Assembly: GCA_003342815.1 (NCBI GenBank)
Contig: PTEX01000276.1
Span: 1-64,000, forward strand
Length of the DNA: 64,000 nucleotides
Reading direction: 5' to 3'
Source: Eudromia elegans
Taxonomy: Eukaryota; Chordata; Aves; Tinamiformes; Tinamidae
Under the pieces are notes generated by a model. It did not search any database, had not been told where the DNA came from, and saw nothing but the letters and a program-made list of their open reading frames with translations. Below are positions 50,530 to 63,150 of the stretch, piece by piece. The position numbers and the translations under genes were made by a program. The number at the start of each line of letters is the position of its first letter. Positions within the stretch are counted from its first letter, which is position 1.

Positions 50530-53500
50530 TAGACAGAACTGGGCGATTTCAAATTACTTATTGCTTTGCATTTGCTTACATCCAAATTCAAAGCTGTCCA
50601 TAATCTAAACCCAGGAATAATGTCAGAAAGTCTTGCTAAGTGAAACTGCCTAGTGTGGCTTTTCTGACATATGAATTCAGAATAGATTCCGGTGCACAGT
50701 TGTGCCTCCAGAAAAAATATGCCAAGCCTGTAGTTGTGATGTTTTTATTTGCTTAAGTCAGTAAGGNAAAAGGCAAAATTTAGCTAAGATTTACTTCTGA
50801 AAAATACATAACAAAATTATTTTTCAAAGCACTAGACTGTGGGAACGCAACTGGGCAGGGAGCCTTGTTTTTGCTGCAGGCAAGCTTCCTCACCATGACT
50901 CATGATACCTGGGCACACAAAGACCCCTCTGCGTCAGTGAAGCTGCTCCCCAGAGAGAAAGCTGCAGTCCCAGCAGCTAATTTCACTCTCCACACTTCCT
51001 AAATTCAAGTACCTTTCACCTTTGAAAAGAACAGCATATTTTTTCCTCTCCTCCATCAGGGAAGCTTGACAGGAATCATGCCTCAGAAGGGCACCATAGG
51101 GCCAGCCTGTCCTGATGTCCTTCCTAGAACAATATGGCGTCATCTTCTCCATATTATACCATATTATTCCAGTCCAGTTGTAAATGATGACCATAGCTAA
51201 ATGCAACATGTTGTGCCCTGCACTTTGTAAACAGATCGCCTTTTTTGGTGTACCCACCTACCAGTAGGCACAAAACAGAGTTTCATCAAGTTGGCACTTC
51301 CTGTGTTTTTCTCTATTTCTTCCAAATTTTATAAGCTCTTACAGAGTGGCTTAAGTATTTGGAAACTTACTGAGATTCTTCTGGAAGAGGTATAAGAACA
51401 CTATTATTCTTGGGCTGGCACAATAGTCCTGCAGTTTGTTCTTCCCCCTACTAAGTGAGAGAATTAGTTTTGTATCCCGAAGGCTTATCTTATTTCCTGT
51501 TCCAGCCCAACTCTGAAAACACTGTAGATGGGACTCCGACTCCTTCAGCCGTCACAGGAGCTGCAGAGATATCTGCAGATCTGCTCTATTTCTAGCCAAA
51601 AAACACAGAACTGGAGTGGATTCACACTGATTCTTTCTTCTAACATAGATAACAGATTGACTGCTATGTGATATTTACTAAAGAAAGAGATGCAAAAAAA
51701 ATAGTCAAGTTTTAGAAACTCAGTGTCCATGCTTAAGAGTTTTCTTTTATTTCCCCTTATTTTCTAGTTGCGACATCTATGCAGTCAGCTTTTGCTGTCT
51801 TTTCTGGTTTGTGATACATTCACATTTTCTGATTCCTCTTTAGGATGGTCTGATACAGTAGATACAATAAATTGCAGATAGCCATGGCACAGATCAGAAA
51901 ATGTGTTTGAGAAAGCTGGTTGAATCATAAGGCACCAGCCATTTGAATATATCCTCTTCTTAAACATAAAAAGAGATAGCAAACAATCCACCTTCAATTA
52001 AAATATGATTGCCTTATAGGAGAGTCAAATATTATATTAGCATTTTTTTTTAATACGACTTTCATGTTTCTTTTGTTTCTAAATTCAAATTTTAACTTTT
52101 TTTTTCATTATANGTGTTCATCCCAAGCTCAGGATGGTCATAAAAATTCTTGCTGACCTTTAAATTGTATCAGTCTTTGCTCTCTGTTTAGTTCAGATTT
52201 GTCAGAAGACTGTAAATTTCAAAAAGCCTGGCTCATGCTCTATGCCTCTAATGAAATCCATAAACTGGCATGTTCTACCCAAAATGGGTTTTGACATCTC
52301 CTATCAAAAACAATAATGGAGGGATGGATGTCCAGGTTGTTCCAGTGGACTAATGGCTGGTGAGCATTTTCACTGTTTTCCTGATGACCTCTGATGGAGA
52401 GGTGATGATGAGCACATATGAAAGCCCAAGGAGCAAGTAACCTCTTTGACCAGCAGAACCGTTCTAGATGAGGTGTTGATTTTCATTCGTACTTTTTCTT
52501 CTTTGTGCAAATACAAAGGAGAACTTCTATGGCCACCTTCCTCTCCTCCCCCAGCACCTCTGCCCAGCCATTCTGGAGATTGTTTAGGATGGAGAAAGGA
52601 ACTTTCTTTTCTTTCTTGCAGGCCAGAGAGAAATATATCTTACATGTTCTTATGAAATGAAGACCTCAGCTGTGTGGCCCATATAAAAATTAATGATTGG
52701 AATAAAAAGATTGAATATAATCTGGTCTGGACACTCTAAATGGAAGGGACAAAAGAATTTTGAAAACAGTTTTCACTGGAATTTTTCTGCTCCAAATATG
52801 CACTGAAAAAAGTAAATAAACATAAGAGGCTTAAGTAAAGGTATCCTTATTAACTTGTGGCACTGTTATTTGTTCCTAACATTTGCTATAATAAAATGTT
52901 ACGCTTCCCTTAAAACTCTGCAGAAGAACATTTTCTACCAGACTCCTTGATTTTCTTTATGAATAGGAATTAAGGAGAACTGAGTTCTTTCTAGAGGATT
53001 CTACAGGAAAAGCAGCAATACTGACCAAGCTATAGTCTCACTCTTCAGCTCTCTTGGAAACGTTGGGTTTCAGGGGGCAGTTTGGTTTTTTTCTGATTAA
53101 AGACAGTCTCCCATTCCTACTCCTACCTTTTCAGTGGCTGGAAACACACCGCAGAGCAGAAGGGCATGACCTAGACTACTAAATACTGCTCCTCCACTGT
53201 ACTTGCATGGGTTCTTTATCCTTAGCCTTAAGAATGCTATACACAGATTAAGAGAAAAATTGGGCATGATGAAGCTATAGAAGTCTCCAGTGTTCAGGCA
53301 TTAGTTGTGTCTTTAATTCTTTGTTCTAATAAACCCATTGTAATTTAGCTCAGAAGATTTAAGCATGCAGCTTTCCAACACATTGTGTGCGGTTGTAGCT
53401 ACACAACTAACATTTGTTTCAAACATGAGAAAAAACATCTTAGCAGCCTTTGTAAGGAAATGCAATGCCAATCATTAAAATGCTTAACCTAAGATATTAG

Positions 53501-56439
53501 GGAAGAGATGATTCAGGCTTTTGTTTACAATAGCTTTTTGGTTTTCAGTGTGCTTTTATAAATTCTCCTAGGCCCATGAAGGAGGGAGGTACTGGTATGG
53601 CTGCTCCCAAGGCTGAATCCTGTTGGAATCTCTCTAAGNTACATGGGGACCTCTCTGCTGAGGTAGATCCAATGATCATGTTGTCTCATTCAACAAAGAC
53701 AGATCCCTGCACATAAATAAATACATGTAAGAACACATATGCTTTGCTACCCTACTGGTCAGAGAAATAACACTCAGTAGAAGTTACATTAATCATTTCA
53801 CACAGTCAATCAAACCTTAGGATAAAACTTTATCTGAAACTCAAAACTTTGTGCTTTTTTCTTTTCAGTGTGGGCAATTCTGAAGGCTTAATCAATGGGA
53901 CATGTCTTCCTCATTTCCTGTGCCCCCTTTAGGGAGACGCTCCTGAGTTTGTCACAGCAAAATTTAGACAATTGGTCTAAATCTACCAAAAAGAAAAAGA
54001 AAAACACTTTCATGCTCAATTGCCAGTTAGCCCTAGCAGAAGCTAAGCTGCTAAACTCACTTTGTACTTGTATCCATAACCTGAGGTGTCACCTATGATG
54101 GCAATCCTATTTCCTAGCATATGCCGAGCTGAACCTTCATACTGGCTTGACTCATACCTTTCACACTCCGACCTAGCCAGANATCTCATGGTTTTCTCTT
54201 ACATAAAGCAAAATCACCTAATGCAGCCATGAACAGACTCTCTTTATTTTTAAAACACCTATGATGACTGAGTCACTCTGAGGATGGCACAGATCTAAAA
54301 CAAATAGTGTTCATCACCCTGGTGCCTCAGAGGTAAAGGACCTCAGAGGCAAAGGGTTTCAGCAGCAAACTCTCATATCAGTTCCCCCCTGCGCCTGCCC
54401 CAGTCAGTTTGCTGTCCTGCATCCACACATCATTGCCCCTGAAGCTTGGCTGCTGCATAGCGAGGAATAGATATTCCTGAGGCCGGAAGGAGTACAAAAA
54501 CAGTCACTTTTTGGTCAGGACATTCCCTGAAATGCGTGCCCCCCAATTCCTTGAGGAAGTCTACATGCTAAAGACGTATGCACATCTTTGAGCACTCAAA
54601 TGCACAGTTCCTGGGTCAGAACCTCAAACTTTCCATTTTATACCTGCATCAGAGGCCAGTCCCAGGCTTCCATATAAATCTTTTTGAAGCTCGATATTAA
54701 TCTGTGAGAGAGCAGAAGTAGCATACTGCCTGGGAATTTCTAGTAACTTAATCCAGAAATGTTTGCCCCTCATTTTCCTTTTAGCACTTTTTAATAGGAC
54801 ATGTAAGGAGACAAAAAAGCTCAGTTGGATTCACTCAGTGATTCATTGGCTTCTTTGTCACAGCAACTTAAATGCTATGGGCAATGCCTCCTCTGAATGA
54901 TGATTTACCATCTATCCTACACATCAGGAAGATTTTCTTCCTGATACACATCCAAAAACCTCCAATTCTTATTTCCTATTATTCCCATCTCATTATGCCT
55001 TCTTTATGCCCTTAAATAAGCAACTTCTCATTCACTAACCGTGCATCTCAAATCCATGTGCACAGTTACCAGCTTCATGCATAACTGTACATACTCAACG
55101 CACTTTTTTGCCTTCTGGAGAAACCTTCCAAATTGCTTCTAATACCATTAGAGGGAGAGACAAGAGAACACAAAAATGTTTTAAAATAGAGGCTTTAGGG
55201 AAGCTAAGGACCTAGAACATATGATATTAAGTTGGGGAAAAAAAAAGAGCTTTAGCAGTTTGTCATTACATAAAACTCACCTCCAACTTACTTGAAAATT
55301 CCTTGCAACGCAACACTGTTTTATTCAGCTACTGAATTATTTAAGGCACTAGCGTTTTCTGAGGCTTGGCACATTTCTATCCTATTAAATTCCTGCTATA
55401 AATGCAGCTACCTGATTTGAAAAATAGGTTTACAAACCTCTGCTACATTTCTCCCATAAAAGGCATATCTAAACCAGGAAAGTTCATGAGCTAGTCAGTC
55501 CACACCACTTCCAAAAGCCAGCTAAGCCATTCCTATGGCCACTTTTTGTACATGTCTCAGCCACTCAATCACCTGTGATCCACCAGACAGGAATTAATGC
55601 TAAGAGTTCTCAGAGCAATTGTGAGCTAGAGTCCAACGTGTGTTAACATAAAACACCACCAGGTAATCTGAAAATTAAATACTAAGCCTAAATGTTTTCA
55701 AACTCTATATATGGTGTCAACAGGACGATTCTCGGTATTTTCCAATCTAATTTCTAAAACTGAACCCTTTAAACCAGGTTGTTTTTGAAATATCTGGTAA
55801 ACACACAGCATAAATCCTAAAGAATGTCATACATTTTTTTATCTCACTTTAAATAAATAATATCTAATAGGTTCACTAAGCACTGTCATGTGACCACACA
55901 GAACCACAAAAAAAAGAAGAAAAGGATTCTACATTAATGTCTTTGCTCATCATAAATGTTTCCTGTAATATTCATCAGAATTTTTCTTGATTTTTTTGAA
56001 AACAGGTGACCTGAATTGTAGGGATCAATGAACTTCTTTCCAGAGAATTGCTTCTGGAAAGAAAGAAAACACTTCAGCTTTGGGCTACCTCACCTGGTTT
56101 CATGAAGGTTGTCCACAACAGGACATGCAGGTCGGATTTTCCACTAGGCCGGGCAGTATTTGCACTGATGTCACCTGCACCTCATGTCAGGCAATGCAAG
56201 AGCCACTGTTCTAACACTTGTAAATACTCTCAGTTATGTCAGACAGGCAGCCGTTAAAACAAGTGGAAAACATGCAGTGCAATATGCATCACTAAGGCCC
56301 TTTGAGACTGAAATTTAGAAAGGGGAGAAATAAAAAACTGGTGCCATGCCCTTATGATTTAATAGCATGAGAGAGCTCAAAATACTTCATCTCCAAAACA
56401 TCACCTGCCTCCCTACAGCTTCCCCTGCCTTTGAAACGA

Positions 56440-57060
56440 TCCTCTAATCTGCCAGGTCACTGCTCAGTCATGTTAACAAGACCACTTAAGAAATTTAAGG
56501 AAAACTGATGTAATCCTTTTTGTGGCGGCCCTTTTGCTTGTGGTTGTATATGGTTTAAGCAAGGAGCGAGCACTCGATGTACTCGGCTTCAACCTATTAA
56601 TCACAGAGCAAACAGCTCTGCTTGCAGCTGGGCCCACACAAAGCAACATGTCCAGCACTCCTCTCTCTCCCCTAACTTTACTCTCATCTTTAAATCAAGC
56701 AAGAAATAAACCAGATCTCCTCTGCTTTCCTCCCTCTGTACTGTACATAATCCCAAGTTGGTAACAACCCATATGGGCAATAATCAATCAAAGAGAGTGG
56801 ATTAACGGCAGTAACAAAATGTGCAGTGACAAAAGACCTTCCCTTGCTCCCTGGCCCGTGATCAGACAAGTGTCAGGACAAGCACCTTCTCGGGCTAATT
56901 GCTGACAAACGAAAGATAAACACGGCGATATCTGTAAACGCGTCCCATCACTTTAGGAGAGGGAATGCAATTAAGGCCTTAACTATTACAGCAAATGTGA
57001 CATCCGTTTATTGTTCTTGTGTCACCCAAGCGGTGATTTATCTCTTTTCATTCAACCAGA
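56440..57060. promoter_or_regulatory. Candidate conserved developmental enhancer
   Basis: Repeat-free, evenly composed sequence without a coding signal. It holds a PBX/HOX-like taatcaatca (56781-56790), an OTX-like ggatta (56799-56804), a homeodomain ctaattg (56895-56901) and a SOX-like attgttc (57010-57016). Frames on both strands (56473-56764) are short and unrecognised. The clustering resembles vertebrate conserved noncoding elements. The target gene is unknown and conservation was not tested. Confidence 0.4.
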
Positions 57061-57520
57061 CGCTGTTGTGAAAGACTCGCATTTGGCCGAGAGGCGGAGG
57101 CAGCCGATTGCTCTGTGCACAAGGTAGAGGAAGCCCGTGACGCTCCACTCTGCGCCCACCTCAGCCTGCNAGCTGACGTGGTCACCAGGGGCGGCACACG
57201 TGGCCTGGCACAGTGGGCTCGCGGAGCGGGGCACAGGCAGAGCACACCCTGCAACTGGCCTAGCCCCCACACCTTGCCCCACGTNCACACGTCAATTTGC
57301 AGGAGCAGCGGCCACGCTAAACCGCACTGGCTAAACTCCCTAGGGGAATGTGGCTNGTGCCTCTGTGATGGCGCCGGGCACCTCAGGCAGACGCGAGGCG
57401 GCCGCGCTTGGCTGCGCCCGTATCTCACACCACCCCTGCAAGCATCAGAACAAGCTTCCCACGTGTGTCCGGGGTCACCGGTGANAGGCCGTCGGGACAC
57501 CACGAATAACTCAGCACAGT
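57060..57520. other. GC- and CpG-rich block
   Basis: About 460 bases rich in CpG, with overlapping open frames on both strands (57048-57587 minus; 57115-57522 plus) and four ambiguous bases. No domain is recognisable, and the frames contain undefined codons. It directly adjoins the enhancer-like region to its left. It may be a CpG island or simply a GC-rich, hard-to-sequence segment. Confidence 0.45.
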
Positions 57521-57899
57521 GAAAATGAAAACCTAGCACTAACCACGTCAGCAGCTTTTCAAACAAGCAGCCCATCACAAATTGCACGCTTATTTCTCAC
57601 TGCAGGAGCCATTACTGCCCTTCTTCTCTCCTTTTACTACGCTGGAAATGCAGAAACATCTGTCATTTTGCTCTGCTCTCATAATTTTCATTTTCATGGC
57701 AATTTGGGTAAGGAGAAAAGTAGCTTGTTTATTCTTGATCACATTTCGAGGAGAGAAGATAACAAGGCAATTTGAATGTCATTCACAAACGTCAGGTTCT
57801 TGCTCTTCCCTTTACTCCTCCATGCACAGAAACACTAGTGCCGAGCAGAAGGCACAGGGCTCGCCTGCCTGCTCTGTGTTGGATCCCATTACCTTCACN

Positions 57900-58400
57900 T
57901 CCCATGCCTGATTTTTACAGTGGCGCAATCTATTTAATATATTCTAGAAATCTGCTTTCCAATTATATCATTGATATGCTCATACTGTACCACAAATTTT
58001 ATTTTCTACTAGAAGCCAGCACATCATTGACAGCTGAGTTAATTTGGCAGACAGAATAGCATAATTATACGATCTCTAACCCTCATGTGATTTAATAATA
58101 ATGAAGAACCATTGTTTTATAGTAAATTACGGAAGATTTAAGTGAAGCATTACAATTAAAAAAACCTTCTAAAATCTACTGAAGAATATTATCTTTGTGC
58201 CACAGGATAATACCCTTTAGTATAATTTACAGAAGAGGAGCTGATGAATTAAGTCTGCATTTGTTAAACTTCTGCAACAAAGCATTTGAATCTAGAAACA
58301 CACAATGCATACATTTGTTAAATATGAAATCAAGATGTTGAAAGCGCATCACTTGAAACTATATCCATATGGAGAAATCTGTAACACCTAACTACATGGT
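57900..58400. promoter_or_regulatory. Candidate conserved noncoding element
   Basis: AT-rich, repeat-free sequence with tgacagctg (58028-58036, MEIS-like half plus E-box) and several TAAT cores. There is no coding signal. Inference from composition only. Confidence 0.25.
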
Positions 58401-61227
58401 AAGTTATATCTTATAATAGCTTTCCCATGGGACAAGGGGTAGGCTTAGTCAATGTCGACTCATGGCCACAGTGTACTTGGGTAAGATGTTGGAAACCAGC
58501 TGATGTAAACAGAGCCAAGGAATAGTAATTAAAAAAAAAAAAGAAAAGCAGATGAATCTCAAATTAGAGAATTACTAACTCAACTAAGGGCAACCTATAA
58601 GAGGATCATGAGAAAATACAAGACATTTCAAAGATATATGGTAGGTAAAGCACGACAACTGCCTCAAGTACTGTGACTTCACCATAACAGGGAGCTAAGG
58701 CATCATGTGTGGGTAGCCACCTCACACAGCTGTTATGCACAGCTATCGGTTCATGTAATTTCATTGTGCAACTTTCAAAATATAGAAAACACAGGAATGT
58801 GTGGAAAACAGGTTAATGGTACAGCACTCTGCCTATTGCACTCCTAAGACTCACCATGAACCATTTAGATCTATTGAATGTCTCTTCTCAGAGGGATTCT
58901 AATAGAGAGGAACACACAGCAGATGGGAAAAGCTAAAGAGATTAGTGGGTACATTTTACACAGGCAAAATGGAGCATTGTATTACCATTAATGTGTTTCT
59001 TTTAACCTTCAGTAATTCCTATACCGACCTCAACAAGTAGTAGCTGGATGAGAATGTCCCTGTTAGGGAAACAATCAATTTCACTTGAAAAACTTGGCGT
59101 GACAGCAAATTCACCATACCCTTTGGGAAACTAAATCAGTGGTCAGTTATGCATTGCGTCCTTTCTTTCCCTTTTGACAACCACAAGAAATACCCAGGCC
59201 ATGGTTTAGGAGCATTCTAACTGTACTTTGGAATTTTATATAGCAAGAAAATCTAAAGTTACATAGAAGATAGACTTTTTCAGAAATAAAATAAAACTTC
59301 ACCCCAGAGCAACAACCAAATACTCGAGCTGCTGAGGAATTTTCTACAAAGGTAGGGTTAATTCTCTCAATGACATTTTTGCTTTTTTTCAAAACCCATG
59401 TGGATAGTTCTCACGGGATCTGAACATTTCTCTTGTGCTCGGTTCCCTTGCAGGTCTCTATTTCCTACAAAACAAAAGTTACCTTCCCATAGTATACTAG
59501 AGCAGATTCCAAAATATGAATTTCATGACACACATCAGATGTTGGCATTCAGTTCATAAAAGCAAGACACATCTGGACCAAAATACTTTTGAGCCACCAT
59601 GACTGCACAGAGAGAGGTAGATTAAACTTTCAGTGAAATGTTTTACCATTTCAAAATGTAAACCTTTTTTAAGCTTTTATTTTCTTCAGAACCTTTCTTT
59701 CCTATGACTTCTTTGAGTCAATGAAGCTACCTGCTTCAGCATTTTTTTTTTTCCTGCCACAAGGCAACATGTGCCGTATACAAATCAGACTCTCTCAAAT
59801 CCATGGTTATTCTTAATTTTCTACATTGGGGATTTTCATATTTACTCAAGAACCATACTATTTTATTATTGTACTATCAATACTACAAAGGAGTTTCCAG
59901 ACTGAAAGAAAACTCTCATTCAGAAATGTCTACCTTCCCAGAAACACAGCTCACCATTATTCCTAGAACCCCCTTGCAGATCCCTGCACGTTTTGCAGGT
60001 AGTCTTCCTCCTCCATGGCCAGGCCCAGGGCAAAGCGATGTTTTGCAGCAATAACCATTTCCCCTTTCACTGACAAGGCAAGCTCCCTCCACCTCCCCCC
60101 ATGCGAGGCTTTCATAAACGGTAATCCTTTGTTCAAACATACCCACATCTTCCTGTCCTCAGGGTAAGGATCAGATTATGCATTTGCTGCTATCTCTAGC
60201 GTGAGCCCTTGATGAAATGCCATCATGGCAAATGTTATATTTTAAGTGCTACGTGATCTAATTAATACTGCAAACTCCTTGGATAATGCTGTTTCCAATT
60301 TAATGAAAGAATTTTCTCCAGCTTTCATTTATTTATTTTTAACAAAGACAATAGGCCTCTTTGCATCTCCTGCTGTCAGCATGTAGTTCCAGCCTGTCCC
60401 AAACTAACCTGCTTTCTCCTGCACCATGGGCTTTAAAAAATTATGCACAGATGGCCCCATATACATTTTATATAAAAGTTCTTTGTCTTTTTAGGGGCAG
60501 AGGTTCTGAAAACAAAATAAATTTGGATCAAATTTTCGAGCCTAAAGAGGAAAATAAATAAAACAAACAAGCAAGCAATGCTGCAAGTCTTGCTACATAT
60601 GGCTAGAGCAGCACTTCATTTTTCATTATGGGGGGTGGTTGGCAACTTTATTTTTCTTGGCCCTGAGAAAGACCAAGAATTCCTCAAGCCATGTAAATAT
60701 CCAGCTTCATCTCACTTGTGCAAGATGAGTGTATACATTAGTGGCTTTTCGTCAGATATATGCTAGCTGCTTTAAGACTTAGATTTCATGGGGAGGAAAG
60801 GGGGTAAGAAAGTTCATGGGAATATCTCTAATCCCTTCCCTTCCCAAAACAGTTCCTGTAAAATGTTGTTAAACAAGGTAGTTGTGATGCCTTCGGAGCA
60901 AGATGTTAGGGACAGTTTCTGAACAGAAACTGCTGCCTCATCTAATGCCTTGTCACCAACTGTGGCCAGCAGGGTGCACTTCAAAGAAAGTGGCTGACCA
61001 GGCCACCCACAAAGAAAGTTTATCTCTCATTTGTACAAGTTAAGGATGGATCCAAGGTCCAAAGGAGTTTTCCCTTGGAGACCAAAAGCCCATTCACCTT
61101 ACTCTTGGCAGTTGTCTTCTCAAAGGAACAAAATCTAAAGGCAGCTCAAGCAAGCAGGATGTGACCCTAAATCATTATCACAAAAAACAGTTGCAAATAA
61201 GGCATTGAAAACACATGCTGCACTTAC
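58401..61227. other. Gene-free stretch, possibly intronic
   Basis: No gene is supported. If the exon to its right is real, this is the start of the following intron of a minus-strand gene. An A run lies near 58529-58541. Frames around 59800-60150 on both strands show no recognised domain. Confidence 0.5.
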
Positions 61228-61407
61228 AAACTGGAGAGCTGTCATTGTTAAATGATATCACAGCTGGTGAAGAGGAATTCTTCTCTGGTGGCAAAACTGC
61301 TCCTCCTGACTCCTTTTGTGGATACAGTCCTCTCCACTGTTGTTCATTGTCTAAAAGGACTGGAGCTGTCTTTCCAGTCTGTGTTGCAAGCTTCAGAATT
61401 CTGTTTC
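61228..61407 (-). CDS. Candidate internal exon of an unidentified gene
   Basis: On the minus strand a 180-bp segment is bounded by a strong acceptor (a long T-rich tract, then ttttctacag) and a consensus donor (gtaagtg). A possible branch site (gttaatg) lies about 40 bases upstream of the acceptor. The frame is open through all 60 codons; the exon starts and ends in phase 1, so it could be included or skipped without changing frame. The encoded peptide has a basic start (NRILKLATQTGK), a middle LDNEQQWRGLYPQK and a Ser/Pro-rich end (PPEKNSSSPAVISF). I do not recognise the protein. No second exon with equally good signals was found in the window, which fits a gene with long introns. A chance open frame remains possible, because the plus strand is also open here. 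Confidence 0.45.
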
Positions 61408-62838
61408 CTGTAGAAAACATACAAAGCAAAAGAAAAAAAAAACATTAACAACATCAGTCTCTTGACTAGTACTTTGTGTATGTAAAAAGGCCCTTTTTAA
61501 TGATCTTGAAAATGTTTTGGCTAAGGGTTTCAAGTTAATGCTCATTGTTCTGGAAAAGAAGTGTCTAGATCTCTTGAATATGTAAGCAAATCTCAACTCT
61601 TATTTAAGTGTATAGAACCAATTGATGCATGAGACAAAGCAAAAATCAGCTTCCCATAGGACACAGCCATTCTGCCTACCTATACCTATTCAGAGGGGGC
61701 TGAAGCCACTGCCTTTGCATTCCAGATCACCTCTACAGTACCCTATAAACTAAGGCAGAGCAAGGGGCTGAGCAAGGAGCCAGCATTATCTGCTTGGCTC
61801 AGCTCTCAGCGTGTGTGGCAGCTTGACGAGCCTTTGGTCATCGCTGCTCTCCCATAGGCAACACCTATGTTGGGTTTGTAGGTAATACTAGCTTGGGACG
61901 ACTCCTGGAAGCCAGGATGGAAAAGCCTAGTCTTCTGCCAGGGCATGGAGGAGCTGCAGGTGTATGGACCTAGACATATCTTGCTTCTTAGCCTCAGGGG
62001 CACAAAACAAGCTCCGATTCATCTTGTTTACTAATATGATCGTAGCCACAGTGCCTGCCCTTCTCCAGGGCAGAAAGCCATATTTCTTGCTTCACAAAGA
62101 AGTTACAGCCTTTGGGTCATACAAACACAGTATGAACCTGTGATTAACATTATTCCCACAAGAAGCTACAGTGAGTTCCCAGGACTATTCCCTGGCTCTT
62201 ACTTGCATAACCATTTTAAATAAGGCCATACATGCAAGATCCAGATGTCCTAACTGTCGGCTAATGCAAAAACTGTCATTATTCTCAAGAAAAAAGCAAA
62301 ATGATAAAAATTCCCTATCACAACAGACAGGAAAGAAAAATAATGTAAATATACTGCTGTGACTATCCAGAATCTTAAAGATTACAGTTAGATTGATAAT
62401 TTTATAGATCTCTGTTTCTTTTTTAATCTTCCATTAGAAGTTTATTTACTATTATATTCCAAAATGCCTTGACCTGGATTACACCTCCTTGCCTACTACT
62501 CTCCAGTGATTATGACATTTTACAGTCTAAGAATTCTTGTTCTTGCTGTCTTCTCTGTCCTTTCCCTACAGCAATTTCACTCACCTATGTAACAGCACTG
62601 AAAATACAACATCAATAGAACAAAATAAATACTAGTGCTGCATCCCCTTTTTCCTATTCCAACCAAGTAACTCTTCCTCTGGATTGGTATTTGAAAGCTG
62701 AGCTGTTTTGCTAATAATAATCAGAACTGCGAGAACTTAAACAAACCTGTTTGGTGAAAAATCCTTTAAAAAAAATAAAAACAAAGCAACTTCCTAAGAG
62801 AGAAGGATGAAGAATAATTAAAGTCAACTGAGAAATCT
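61408..62838. other. Gene-free stretch, possibly intronic
   Basis: It begins with the pyrimidine tract (on the minus strand) of the candidate acceptor. No other gene, repeat family or site was recognised. Confidence 0.5.
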
Positions 62839-63150
62839 CAAAAAGAAAGAGAGAGAAAGAGAGAGAGAAAGAGAGAGAACAAGAGGAAGGGAGGAAGGGA
62901 GAGAGCAAGGGAGGGTGGGAGGGAGGAAGGAAGGGAGGGAGGAAGGGAGGAAAGGTGGAAGGAAGGGAGGAAACAAGGAAGGAAACAGGAAGGAAGGAAG
63001 GAAGGAAGGAAGGAAGGAAGGAAGGAAGGAAGGAAGGAAGGAAGGAAGGAAGGANGGAAGGAAGGAAGGAAGGAAGGAAGGAAGGAAGGAAGGAAGGAAG
63101 GAAGGAAGGAAGGAAGGAAGGAAGGAAGGAAGGAAGGAAGGAAGGAAGGA
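62839..63150. repeat. Purine-only tract with (GGAA)n microsatellite
   Basis: The plus strand is almost purely A and G. From left to right it passes from GAGA-type sequence to GGGA-rich sequence and then, from about 62983, to a nearly perfect GGAA array interrupted by one ambiguous base at 63055. It encodes long low-complexity frames of no significance on both strands. It resembles the right half of the tract at 12.2-12.5 kb in motif, orientation and size. Confidence 0.98.
62909..62923 (+). other. Canonical G-quadruplex motif with one-base loops
   Basis: GGGAGGGTGGGAGGG has four G triplets separated by single bases, the pattern expected to give a very stable parallel quadruplex. Further GGG runs follow at 62933-62939 and beyond. 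Confidence 0.8.

Larger units (their letters stand above)
45086..56439. other. Gene-free stretch
   Basis: No gene is supported. Isolated ambiguous bases continue. A purine tract lies at 49885-49933 and a (CAAA)n tract at 50505-50529. A possible but weak minus-strand exon lies at 47625-47687. The frame at 50934-51257 minus (107 codons) has no recognisable domain. Confidence 0.55.
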
